DNA of 64,000 nt from Pelomonas sp. SE-A7. Its GTDB lineage: Bacteria > Pseudomonadota > Gammaproteobacteria > Burkholderiales > Burkholderiaceae_C. The notes under the pieces are model-generated. The model was not told the DNA's origin. It ran no database searches and saw only the letters and a list, made by a program, of their open reading frames with translations. The DNA lies in NCBI RefSeq assembly GCF_030345705.1, contig NZ_JAUASW010000001.1, positions 2,914,001-2,978,000 on the forward strand. Reading direction: 5' to 3'. Positions 7,624 through 14,791 of this stretch are shown in pieces. The stretch's first letter is position 1. Every line of letters starts with the position of its first letter. The position numbers and the translations under genes were made by a program.

Positions 7624-9139
7624 GTTCCAGTTCCTCGAAGCTGGTCTCGCCGCGGACCACGCTTTGCAGCGCCATCATCCGCAGCGAGCGCATGCCGCGG
7701 CTGCGCGCGGCTTCCTTGATCTGAGACATCGGAGCCCGCGCGGCGATCAGGTCGCGCAGGCCGTCGTCTAGCTTGAGCAGCTCCGCCACCGCACGCCGGC
7801 CGCGGTAGCCGCTGCCGCGGCAATGGCCGCAGCCCTCGCCGCGTTTGAACTGGCCCTCGTCGCGCAGACCGTGGCGGTCCAGCAGTTCGGCCGGCGGATG
7901 CCAGGTGCGCGAGCAGTGGCTGCAGTTGAGCCGCAGGAGCCGCTGGGCCAGCACCGCGTTCAGGGCCGAGACCACGTTGTAGAGGTCCAGGCCCATGTGC
8001 ATGAAGCGGCCGATCACGTCGAAGGCATTGTTCGCATGCACGGTGCTGAACACCAGGTGGCCGGTCAGCGCCGCCTGCACCGCGATCTGGGCGGTCTCGG
8101 CGTCGCGGATCTCGCCCACCATCACCCGGTCCGGGTCGTGGCGCAGGATGGAACGCAGGCCGCGCGAGAAGGTCAGGCCCTTCTTCTCGTTGACCGGGAT
8201 CTGCACCACGCCGGCCAGCTGGTACTCGACCGGGTCCTCGATGGTGATGATCTTGTCCTGGCCGGTATGGATCTCGGCCAGCGTGGCGTACAGCGTGGTG
8301 GTCTTGCCGCTGCCGGTGGGGCCGGTGACGAGCAGCATGCCGTGCGGCTGGCGGGCCAGCGCGCGGATCGCGGCGCGCTCCTCGCCGTCGAAGCCGAGGG
8401 CGTCCAGTGTCAGCTGGCCTTGCGACTGTTCGATGCGAGCGCGGTCCAGCACCCGCACCACGGCGTCCTCGCCGAACACGCTGGGCATGATGGACAAACG
8501 GAAGTCGATCTCGCGGCCCTGCACCCTGAGCTTGAAGCGGCCGTCCTGCGGCAGGCGGCGCTCGCCGATGTCGAGCTCGGCCATGACCTTGAGCCGCGAG
8601 ACCAGCTGCTCGGCCACGGCCGCGCCCTCGACCTGGCGCACCGTGCTCATCACGCCGTCAATTCGCAGCCGGACCACGGCGCCACGGGCCGTGCATTCGA
8701 TGTGGACGTCGCTGGCGCCGTCCTGCAGCGCGTCGTACAGCAGGGCATTGAGCAGGCGCACGACCGGGCTTGCCTGCTCCGACAGGCGCAGGGCCGACAG
8801 CTCCTCGGTGGCGGCGCCGCCGCTGTCGCCCAGCAGGCCGGCATCGTCCTCGACATCGGACAGGGCCCGGAAATCGGCCTCGCCCGCGCCCAGCCAATGC
8901 TCGATGGCCACCGGCTCGCAGCGCTTCCAGGCAATGGGCTGCTGCAAACGCGCCTCGGCGCTCTGCAGGAGCATCAGGTCGGCCTCGCGTTCGGCCAGCA
9001 GCACGGCATTGCCGTTGGCGCCCACGGCCAGCACGGCACGCCAGCGCTGGGCCTGGGCCTGCGGCCAGCGCTCGAAGTCCAGGTGCCAGGGGCCTTGCTC
9101 GGCCGGCAGCCAGTGGTTGAGCGAGGTGAGATCCGTCAT
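7604..9139 (-). CDS. GspE/PilB-type secretion ATPase
   Basis: 511 residues; hexameric AAA+ ATPase that powers pseudopilus assembly at the cytoplasmic face. Visible: a divergent N-terminal domain (1-115), the N2 domain (SPVVRLLNALLYDALQDGAS, DVHIE), the Walker A motif GPTGSGKTTT (residues 273-282, Lys279), the Asp box, the Walker B region DPDRVMVGEIRD (335-346), the His box (TGHLVFSTVHAN), and a tetra-cysteine zinc site (Cys406, Cys409, Cys437, Cys440) typical of GspE and PilB. The start at 9139 overlaps the GspF stop by four bases (ATGA). All catalytic elements are present, so the machine is probably functional. Confidence 0.95.
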   Translation of the reverse strand: MTDLTSLNHWLPAEQGPWHLDFERWPQAQAQRWRAVLAVGANGNAVLLAEREADLMLLQSAEARLQQPIAWKRCEPVAIEHWLGAGEADFRALSDVEDDAGLLGDSGGAATEELSALRLSEQASPVVRLLNALLYDALQDGASDVHIECTARGAVVRLRIDGVMSTVRQVEGAAVAEQLVSRLKVMAELDIGERRLPQDGRFKLRVQGREIDFRLSIMPSVFGEDAVVRVLDRARIEQSQGQLTLDALGFDGEERAAIRALARQPHGMLLVTGPTGSGKTTTLYATLAEIHTGQDKIITIEDPVEYQLAGVVQIPVNEKKGLTFSRGLRSILRHDPDRVMVGEIRDAETAQIAVQAALTGHLVFSTVHANNAFDVIGRFMHMGLDLYNVVSALNAVLAQRLLRLNCSHCSRTWHPPAELLDRHGLRDEGQFKRGEGCGHCRGSGYRGRRAVAELLKLDDGLRDLIAARAPMSQIKEAARSRGMRSLRMMALQSVVRGETSFEELERVTLED

Positions 9140-10326
9140 TGCACCTGCTCTACAAGTTGGAAGATGGGCAAGTACATCAGCACGATGATTCCGCCTATCA
9201 GCACGCCCATCACCAGCATCAGGGCCGGGTTGATGGCGCGGGTCAGGAGCTCGGTCAGGCGCACGACCTCGTCGTCGTGGAAGGCTGCCGCGCGCTCCAG
9301 CATCGTGGCCAGCTCGCCGCTGCGTTCGCCGACGCGCACCATGCGGCGCGCCACCGGCGTGGCCAGGCCCTGGGCCTCCAGGGCCTCAGAGAATCGTTCG
9401 CCCCGCGCCACCGCCTCGGCCGCCGCCTCGACCTGGGGCCGCCAGGGCGCGGCCACGACGCCGCGGGCGATCTCCAGCGCCGGCAGCACCGGCACGCCGG
9501 CGCCCAGCAGCATGGCCAGGCTGCGGTACAGCCGGGCCAGGGCCAGCACGCGCAGACGCGGGCCGAGTCCGGGCAGGGTCCACATGGCGGCTTGCAGGCG
9601 CTGGCGCAGGCCGGCATGGCGCAAGAGCGCGACGAAGCCGGCGATCAAGGCCGCGATGCCGGCCAGCACCAGCCAGGGATGGGCACCGGCGGTCTGGCCG
9701 AACGTGATCAGCAGGCGCGAGCCCAGCGGTAACTGGTCGCCCAGGCCGTCGAGGATGCCGGCAAAGCGCGGCAGCACGAACAGCAGCAAGAACAGGATGA
9801 CGGCGCTGCCCACGCCCAGCAGCAGCACCGGGTAGACGCAGGCGGCGATCAGCTTGGCGCGCAGGGCTTCGACCCAGGCCAGGTAGCGCGAATGCTGGGC
9901 CAGGGCCAGGCTGAGCTGGCCGGTGCGCTCGTTGGCGGCGACTATGGCGACCATCAGCTCGTCAAAGGCCTGGGGCTGCTTGCGCAAGGCGGTGGACAAG
10001 GGCTGGCCCAGCTGGACCTGCTCGGCCACGGCTTCCAGCGCGGCGCGCACCTCGGCCACAGCCTCTTTTTCACGCAAGGTGGTCAGGGCTTCCAGCAGCG
10101 GAATTCCCGAGTCCAGCAGCACGGCCAGCTCCTGGCTGAACAGTTGCAAGGGGAAGCGGCGGCGCTGGCGGCGCGGACTGGCCTCGGCCGGCTCGATCTC
10201 CACCACCTCCAGCACATGCTGGGGCGGCACGCCAAGGACCGCGGCCACGGCTTGGCGGTCGCTGGCCTGGACCCGGCGCGTCTGCGCCTGTCCGGCCTGG
10301 AACAGCTTGACCTGGAATTCGGGCAT
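9136..10326 (-). CDS. GspF/PilC-type inner-membrane platform protein
   Basis: 396 residues. Two GspF repeats, each a cytoplasmic helical bundle followed by membrane segments: the first around FSQELAVLLDSGIPLLEALTTL with a transmembrane segment at about residues 165-190 (VYPVLLLGVGSAVILFLLLF), the second around LYRSLAMLLGAGVPVLPALE, and a final helix INPALMLVMGVLIGGIIVLMY. Both carry the conserved glycine-rich L-x-SG-x-P / LLGAGVPVL motifs. It is the platform that couples ATPase rotation to pseudopilin extraction. The gene follows gspG by 24 bases and overlaps gspE by 4. Confidence 0.94.
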   Translation of the reverse strand: MPEFQVKLFQAGQAQTRRVQASDRQAVAAVLGVPPQHVLEVVEIEPAEASPRRQRRRFPLQLFSQELAVLLDSGIPLLEALTTLREKEAVAEVRAALEAVAEQVQLGQPLSTALRKQPQAFDELMVAIVAANERTGQLSLALAQHSRYLAWVEALRAKLIAACVYPVLLLGVGSAVILFLLLFVLPRFAGILDGLGDQLPLGSRLLITFGQTAGAHPWLVLAGIAALIAGFVALLRHAGLRQRLQAAMWTLPGLGPRLRVLALARLYRSLAMLLGAGVPVLPALEIARGVVAAPWRPQVEAAAEAVARGERFSEALEAQGLATPVARRMVRVGERSGELATMLERAAAFHDDEVVRLTELLTRAINPALMLVMGVLIGGIIVLMYLPIFQLVEQVQ

Positions 10327-10350
10327 GGCCTTCGCCGCCGGTACCGCTGC

Positions 10351-10782
10351 TTACCAGCTCACCAGGTCGGCGTCCTCGCCCTCGCCGCCCGGACGGCCGT
10401 CGCGGCCGTAGGACAGCAGGTCGTAGTCGCCATGCTCGCCGGGCGAGCGGTAGACGTAGTCGTGGTGCCAGGGGTCCTGCGGCACGGCCTTGCTCAGGTA
10501 GGGGCCGGCCCAGCGCGGCTCGTCGCCGGGGCGCTGCACCAGGGCGTTCAGGCCCTGCTCTGTAGCCGGGTAGCGGCCCACATCGATGCGGTACTGGTCC
10601 AGCGCCTTGGACAGGGCGTCGATCTGCGCCCGGGCGGCCTTGACCTCGGACTTGCCGATCTGGCCGAAGAACCTGGGACCCACATAGCCGGCCAGCAGGC
10701 CGATGATGACCATCACCACCAGCAGTTCGAGCAGGGTGAAGCCGCGGGCAGGGCGGCAGGAGCGGTGATGGGCGGGCAGCAT
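10351..10782 (-). CDS. gspG: Major pseudopilin GspG
   Basis: 143 residues starting MLPAHHRSCRPARGFTLLEL, with a 14-residue basic leader ending in Gly, Phe+1 and Glu+5, then the hydrophobic helix VVMVIIGLLAG. The body carries GspG hallmarks: YRIDVGRYPATEQGLNALVQRP, WAGPYLSKAVPQDPWHHDYVY and a C-terminal GDYDLLSYGRDGRPGGEGEDADL, the acidic calcium-binding loop of the family. This is the best match to the classical major pseudopilin among the four prepilin-like genes and it heads the operon. I chose ATG 10782 because it gives a normal leader; a longer frame to 10881 runs into the presumed promoter. The operon promoter probably lies in 10783-10949. Confidence 0.92.
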   Translation of the reverse strand: MLPAHHRSCRPARGFTLLELLVVMVIIGLLAGYVGPRFFGQIGKSEVKAARAQIDALSKALDQYRIDVGRYPATEQGLNALVQRPGDEPRWAGPYLSKAVPQDPWHHDYVYRSPGEHGDYDLLSYGRDGRPGGEGEDADLVSW

Positions 10783-10870
10783 GGGCGGGTAGCGGATCCG
10801 GGCACGGGGGCTAGGGCCCGCCACTCTGTCACCAGTCCGGGCCCCGAACAATCGGGAATTGCCGCCGCGA

Positions 10871-10891
10871 CCACCCCGCAACAGGGGGTGG
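10871..10891. repeat. Inverted repeat upstream of the gspG operon
   Basis: CCACCCC (10871-10877) and GGGGTGG (10885-10891) form a 7-bp stem with a 7-base loop in the 167-base gap between gspG and the DUF5655 gene. It is followed by no T-run on either strand, so it could be a leader structure, a weak terminator of the DUF5655 gene or chance in GC-rich DNA. Confidence 0.3.
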
Positions 10892-10949
10892 ACGGTCCGG
10901 TGCTGCTTGATCCGGGCCGGGCGAGGCGCGCGGATTCTAGCCAGCGGGC

Positions 10950-11537
10950 CTAGGCCGCGGCCTGATAGGCCTGCGCGATCCAGCTCATCAAGCTGTCATC
11001 GATTTCTGCCAGGCTGGAAATGCGGGTCGTGGCCTGGCACATGCCGCCCGGCGCCAGCAGCTTGAGCCGCGGATGGGCCTCCAGCGTCTTGCAGTTCAGG
11101 CCCACCTCGACCTCGGTGGCCGTGGCCGGGCCGACCATGGCGAACTGCTTGCTGCGGCGCAGGCTGAGGTAGGTCTTCTTGGGCGCGATCTCGAAGCCGC
11201 CCAGCGCTGCGATGCGGGCCATCAGCGCGTCATGCAGCGGCCGCAGCGCTGCTTTCTTGCCGGTGTAGATCGCGTCCAGCGGATCGCCCGCCGGCTCGGC
11301 CGCGGCGGCCGCCGGCACCGAGCCGTCCAGCGCCGGCAGCGGCTTGTCGACGAAATGCACCACGGTGTTGGCATCGCCGTGGCCCAGGCCGTATTGCTCC
11401 ATCAGCCAGCTGCGCTTCTCGCCGTGCTTGGTCTTGCCGCTGGCGGCCAGGGCCTCCAGCAGCTGGGCGATGCTCTTGCCGCTGCGGGTCTGGATGTTCT
11501 TCAGCTGCGTCAGCAGCGCTTGTTGGGGATCAGCCAT
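10950..11537 (-). CDS. DUF4287/DUF5655 domain-containing protein
   Basis: 195 residues, cytoplasmic, no signal peptide. The N-terminal part (about 5-65, ALLTQLKNIQTRSGKSIAQL, then KHGEKRSWLMEQYGLGHGDANTV) matches the DUF4287 pattern. The C-terminal part (about 85-195, LRPLHDALMARIAALGGFEIAPKKTYLSLRR) matches DUF5655, often described as a predicted transport/nucleotide-binding-like domain. The molecular function is unknown. ATG 11537 was chosen because it has a ribosome site (AGGAGACTGAAG on the coding strand) and starts the conserved domain. It lies two bases downstream of the SRPBCC gene stop, so it belongs to the ArsR-SRPBCC operon, a combination seen in several bacteria. Confidence 0.8.
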   Translation of the reverse strand: MADPQQALLTQLKNIQTRSGKSIAQLLEALAASGKTKHGEKRSWLMEQYGLGHGDANTVVHFVDKPLPALDGSVPAAAAAEPAGDPLDAIYTGKKAALRPLHDALMARIAALGGFEIAPKKTYLSLRRSKQFAMVGPATATEVEVGLNCKTLEAHPRLKLLAPGGMCQATTRISSLAEIDDSLMSWIAQAYQAAA

Positions 11538-11539
11538 CT

Positions 11540-12073
11540 TCAGTCTCCTGGGTGGGCACCGGATTGCAGCGGCCAGTGGTCGCTGCGGCAACGCTTGGGC
11601 AACATGAATTCAAGGCCGCCCATCAGGCCGTACATCAGCCTGGTGGAGAACGGCAGGCCGCGGCCCTCGGCCAGCAACTTGAGGTGCTTGAGGATGAAGT
11701 CGCCGCCGCTCTCCATGCTCTTGCCGGTGGCCGTGCCCGCCGGCAGGCCGACCACGCGCAGCACCACCTCGACCTGGCCGCCGCCCAGCTCCTTGAGCTC
11801 GTAATGCACCTCGCAGACCGGGTCGTCATGCTGGGTGAAGCGGTGGGTGTGGGCGAAATGGCGCGGCGGATCGCAGACCAGCACCCGGCCATCGACGATC
11901 ACGTTCTTGCCGGTGCCGGTGCGCATCTGCAGCGGCGCGCCCGGGCCCAGCACCGTGGTGTGCAGCCAGGCGTTGAAGACCGCACCCTGGGCCTCGTCGG
12001 TCTTGGTCAGCTCGCGCCAGATGCGCTCGATCGGCGCTTCTATGGTGATGCGGAACAGGCGGTCGTTGCTCAT
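11540..12073 (-). CDS. SRPBCC (AHSA1-like) domain protein
   Basis: 177 residues. It opens RLFRITIEAPIERIWRELT, the first beta strand and helix of the START/Bet v 1-like AHSA1 fold, continues with VDGRVLVCDPPRHFAHTHRF and VHYELKELGGGQVEVVLRV, and ends with the long C-terminal helix (GDFILKHLKLLAEG). Proteins of this type are commonly encoded directly after an ArsR regulator, as here: the start overlaps the ArsR stop by four bases (ATGA). The ligand is unknown; a hydrophobic small-molecule pocket is expected from the fold. Confidence 0.85.
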   Translation of the reverse strand: MSNDRLFRITIEAPIERIWRELTKTDEAQGAVFNAWLHTTVLGPGAPLQMRTGTGKNVIVDGRVLVCDPPRHFAHTHRFTQHDDPVCEVHYELKELGGGQVEVVLRVVGLPAGTATGKSMESGGDFILKHLKLLAEGRGLPFSTRLMYGLMGGLEFMLPKRCRSDHWPLQSGAHPGD

Positions 12074-12447
12074 TTGCGGGAACTCCTCTGGGAGGTGGCA
12101 GGAAACAGGGAATGGACCTCGGCGCCTTCGGCCGCGTACTTCAGCGCGGTCAGGCGCGGCGCCCAGTAGGCGCTCAGCTCGGTGGTCCAGCGCTCGTGGA
12201 TCAGCTGCAGCGGCGCGGCGTTGAACCACAGCAGGCGCTCGCGGCCCTCGCGGCGCGAGATCACCAGGTTGCCGCGCTCCAGCACCTGCAGATGCTTCAT
12301 CACGCCGAAGCGGCTGAGCTCGCCCTCGAAGCATTCGCACAGCCGCCCGACGTTGCAGCCGGGCTCCCGGACCAGCCAGTCCAGCATGCGCCGCCGCGGC
12401 TCGGAGGCGAGCGCGTGGAAGGTGGCGTCGAGTTCGTCGGTCTTCAT
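12070..12447 (-). CDS. ArsR-family winged-helix transcriptional regulator
   Basis: 125 residues with the ArsR helix-turn-helix: FHALASEPRRRMLDWLVREP, then VGRLCECFEGELSRFGVMKHLQVLERGNLV and the wing RREGRERLLWFN. There is no obvious ArsR metal-binding CxC motif at the recognition helix, which fits the non-metal subfamily paired with SRPBCC proteins. ATG 12447 lies immediately beside the palindrome GTGAC-N6-GTCAC (12450-12465), suggesting autoregulation. A longer frame to 12486 would put that palindrome inside the gene and is less likely. First gene of a three-gene operon with the SRPBCC and DUF4287/5655 genes. Confidence 0.9.
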   Translation of the reverse strand: MKTDELDATFHALASEPRRRMLDWLVREPGCNVGRLCECFEGELSRFGVMKHLQVLERGNLVISRREGRERLLWFNAAPLQLIHERWTTELSAYWAPRLTALKYAAEGAEVHSLFPATSQRSSRK

Positions 12448-12449
12448 AG

Positions 12450-12465
12450 GTGACCAAATAGTCAC
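12450..12465. promoter_or_regulatory. Candidate operator of the ArsR-SRPBCC operon
   Basis: GTGACCAAATAGTCAC: perfect 5-bp arms GTGAC/GTCAC around a 6-base AT-rich centre, ending two bases upstream of the ArsR start codon. ArsR regulators of the SRPBCC-linked subgroup are known to act on similar CTATTTGGT-like palindromes, so autorepression is a reasonable inference. Confidence 0.55.
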
Positions 12466-12504
12466 ATAAAGAAACCGGTCGAGCAAGCCCTGGTTAACGC
12501 GGAC

Positions 12505-13365
12505 TCAGGTCCAGAGCCGGTAGGGCCAGAAGGCCAGCTCGCTGCGCATGCGGCGGCGCAGGTCCTCGGGGCTGAAGCCGGTCAGGCGGCGGGTCTCGCG
12601 GCACAGGTGCGACTGGTCGGCATAGTCGGCCTCGACGGCCAGCTCGGCCCAGGAGGGCGCCGGGCCGTCGGCGACGGCCGCCAGAAAGGCCTGCTCGCCG
12701 CGCGACACGGCCCGCAGCTCGCGCATGGGAATGCCGGCCCAGGTCTTGATGCGGCGCTCGAACTGCCGCAGGCTGCGCCCGGCGGTGCTGCCGGCGGCGC
12801 GCACGGCCAGGGCCTCCAGCCATTGGCTGTAGCGCTGACCGGTATGGGACGAAGCCGCCAGCGCCTGCCAGCGCGGCGCGATGAAGGCCTCGATGGCGGC
12901 TAGGCGGGCGTCGTCGTTGCTCAAGCCGGCCAAAGATACGGCCCAGGCCTGCCATTCCGGCGGCAGCAGCGTGGCCGCATCGACGCAGCGGTTGACCAGG
13001 GGCCCGGCCTCAATCCCGGTCAGGGCCCGAAAGGCATCCGGCAGGAACATCAGCTGCAGGCCATGCACGCCTTCGGCCGCCACCCGCAGATGGCAGGGCC
13101 CGGTGACCGGCCCGCTCAGGCCCACCGGCCAGACCCGGAAGCCCGGCGAGGGCGGCACGAAGCCGGGCGTGCCGAGCCACTCGGCCGAGCCGCCCCAGGT
13201 CCAGGTGAGCACGACCAGGGGCGAGGCCGGGTAGTAGGTGTCCAGCTCCTCGCCTTGCAGGGCGAGTCCGCGGGTGTCGCGCAGAAAGCCGGCCCGCACG
13301 CAGCCCGCCAGGCTCAGCGGGGGCAGCCAGAGGCGGGCGCCGTCTTCCATCATGGTGCGGCGCAT
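12505..13365 (-). CDS. AraC-family transcriptional regulator
   Basis: About 286 residues. The C-terminal 100 residues carry the AraC double helix-turn-helix: SLRQFERRIKTWAGIPMRELRAVSR, then WAELAVEADYADQSHLCRETRRLTGFSPEDLRRRM, with the family FxxETRRLTGFSP string. The N-terminal 190 residues are an effector-binding region of the DUF6597-like cupin type (WTWGGSAEWLGTPGF, VWPVGLSGPVTG). The start is uncertain: ATG at 13365 or 13353; a longer frame to 13419 would overlap the divergent P450 gene. Divergent orientation, with about 43 bases between starts, suggests it may control the P450. Confidence 0.88.
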   Translation of the reverse strand: MRRTMMEDGARLWLPPLSLAGCVRAGFLRDTRGLALQGEELDTYYPASPLVVLTWTWGGSAEWLGTPGFVPPSPGFRVWPVGLSGPVTGPCHLRVAAEGVHGLQLMFLPDAFRALTGIEAGPLVNRCVDAATLLPPEWQAWAVSLAGLSNDDARLAAIEAFIAPRWQALAASSHTGQRYSQWLEALAVRAAGSTAGRSLRQFERRIKTWAGIPMRELRAVSRGEQAFLAAVADGPAPSWAELAVEADYADQSHLCRETRRLTGFSPEDLRRRMRSELAFWPYRLWT

Positions 13366-13408
13366 TGTGTCGCAATCGTTCAAGACGGCCGGGCCGTGGC
13401 GCGCGAGC

Positions 13409-14791
13409 ATGCAGCCCATGGAACCCCTGCACTACGACGACCTCCCCAGCCCGGCCAACCGGTGGCTGGGCCTGTCCGCGCTGTCGGACATGAGCCGCGA
13501 CTACCTCGGCCTGCTGACCCGGCTCAAGCAAGAGCAGGGCGACATGGTGCGCCTGCCCATACTGTCCGAAAAGACGCTGGACCTGTTCGACCCCGAGCTG
13601 GTGCGCCGGCTGATGGTGGAGCATGCAGACGCACTGATTCGCTGGGAGCGCGGCACCGAGGTGTTCTCGGAATCTGTGGGGCAGTCGGTGCTGGTGACCG
13701 AGGGCGCCACCTGGCAGCGCCAGCGCCGGCTGCTGATGCAGGCCTTCACGCCCAGAAAGGTGGCCGGCTATGCCGCGCTGATGGCCGAGGCCGGCGAGGC
13801 CGGGCTGTCCGAGCTGCAGCCCGGCATCATCGCCATGGACGGACTGTTCAGCCGGCTGACCATGGACGTGATCTCGCGCACCTTGTTCAGCCGGCCCATA
13901 GGCCCAAACACCGACGAGGCGGCGGCGGCCGTCCAACGGCTCAGCGAGATCGGGCTGCGCGAGATGTTCTGGCCCGCCACCCTGCCCGACTGGCTGCCGC
14001 TGCCCGGTAAGGCCGGCAAGCGCCGGGCCCTGGCCCTGATCAATGGCCTGCTGCATGAACGCATCAACGAACGCCGCCACTCCGGCGAGCAGCTGAGCGA
14101 CTTGTTGGGGATGCTGCTCTCGGTACGCGACGACGAAGGCGGCGGCGCACTCAGCGAGCAGGAGGTGTTCGACCAATGCATGCTGAGCTTCCAGGCCGGC
14201 CATGAGACCAGCGCCACGGCCCTGCTCTGGTGGAGCTGGCTGATGGCGCGCCATCCCGAGGCCCAGCAGCGGGCAGCCGACGAGGTGGCCCAGGCGCTGG
14301 CCGGTCGCACGCCGGTGCCCGAGGAAATGGTCAAGCTGCCCTGGCTGACCGCCACGCTGAAGGAGGCGATGCGGCTGTATCCGCCGGCCGCAGCCCTGCT
14401 GACACGGCGCCTGACCCGCGACGTCGACCTGACGCTGAACGACGGCCGTCAGTTGCGGATCCCGCGACGCACCATGGTCCGCATCACGCCCTGGCTGCTG
14501 CACCGCGACCCGCGCAGCTGGCCCGAGGGGCCGGACGAGTTCCGGCCCGAGCGCTTCCTGCCGGGCGCTCCGCATGAGATTCCGCGCGGCGCCTACCTGC
14601 CCTTCGGCCAGGGCCCGCGCGTCTGCCTGGGCCAGCATTTCGCGATGCTGGAGATGCAGATCCTGGCTGCCCAGTTGCTGCAGCGCTGGCGGCTGCGGCT
14701 GGTCGATGGCGAGCCCGAGCCGGTGCCGCGGCTGGCGGTCACCTTGCGGCCGGCGGGCGGGCTGCGCTTGCGGCTGGAAGCGGCCGCCTGA
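13409..14791 (+). CDS. Cytochrome P450
   Basis: About 460 residues, cytoplasmic (no membrane anchor). Motifs: I-helix AGHETSATALLWW (the A/G-G-x-E/D-T oxygen-activation motif), K-helix ExxR in LKEAMRLYPPA, the PERF-like RPERFLPG, and the haem loop FGQGPRVCLGQHFAM with the thiolate ligand Cys406. The PPAAALLTRRLTRDVDL and LPFGQGPRVCLG patterns resemble the CYP102/CYP4-like long-chain branch often found in proteobacteria; the substrate cannot be deduced. No ferredoxin or reductase gene is adjacent. ATG 13409 and 13418 are both possible starts. Its stop directly abuts the stop of the convergent protease gene (14791/14792). Confidence 0.93.
   Translation: MQPMEPLHYDDLPSPANRWLGLSALSDMSRDYLGLLTRLKQEQGDMVRLPILSEKTLDLFDPELVRRLMVEHADALIRWERGTEVFSESVGQSVLVTEGATWQRQRRLLMQAFTPRKVAGYAALMAEAGEAGLSELQPGIIAMDGLFSRLTMDVISRTLFSRPIGPNTDEAAAAVQRLSEIGLREMFWPATLPDWLPLPGKAGKRRALALINGLLHERINERRHSGEQLSDLLGMLLSVRDDEGGGALSEQEVFDQCMLSFQAGHETSATALLWWSWLMARHPEAQQRAADEVAQALAGRTPVPEEMVKLPWLTATLKEAMRLYPPAAALLTRRLTRDVDLTLNDGRQLRIPRRTMVRITPWLLHRDPRSWPEGPDEFRPERFLPGAPHEIPRGAYLPFGQGPRVCLGQHFAMLEMQILAAQLLQRWRLRLVDGEPEPVPRLAVTLRPAGGLRLRLEAAA

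Noticed and set aside
13238..13408. A longer plus-strand start for the P450 gene
   Set aside because: It would run antisense through the AraC gene's 5' end and adds Arg/Ser-rich residues not found in P450s.
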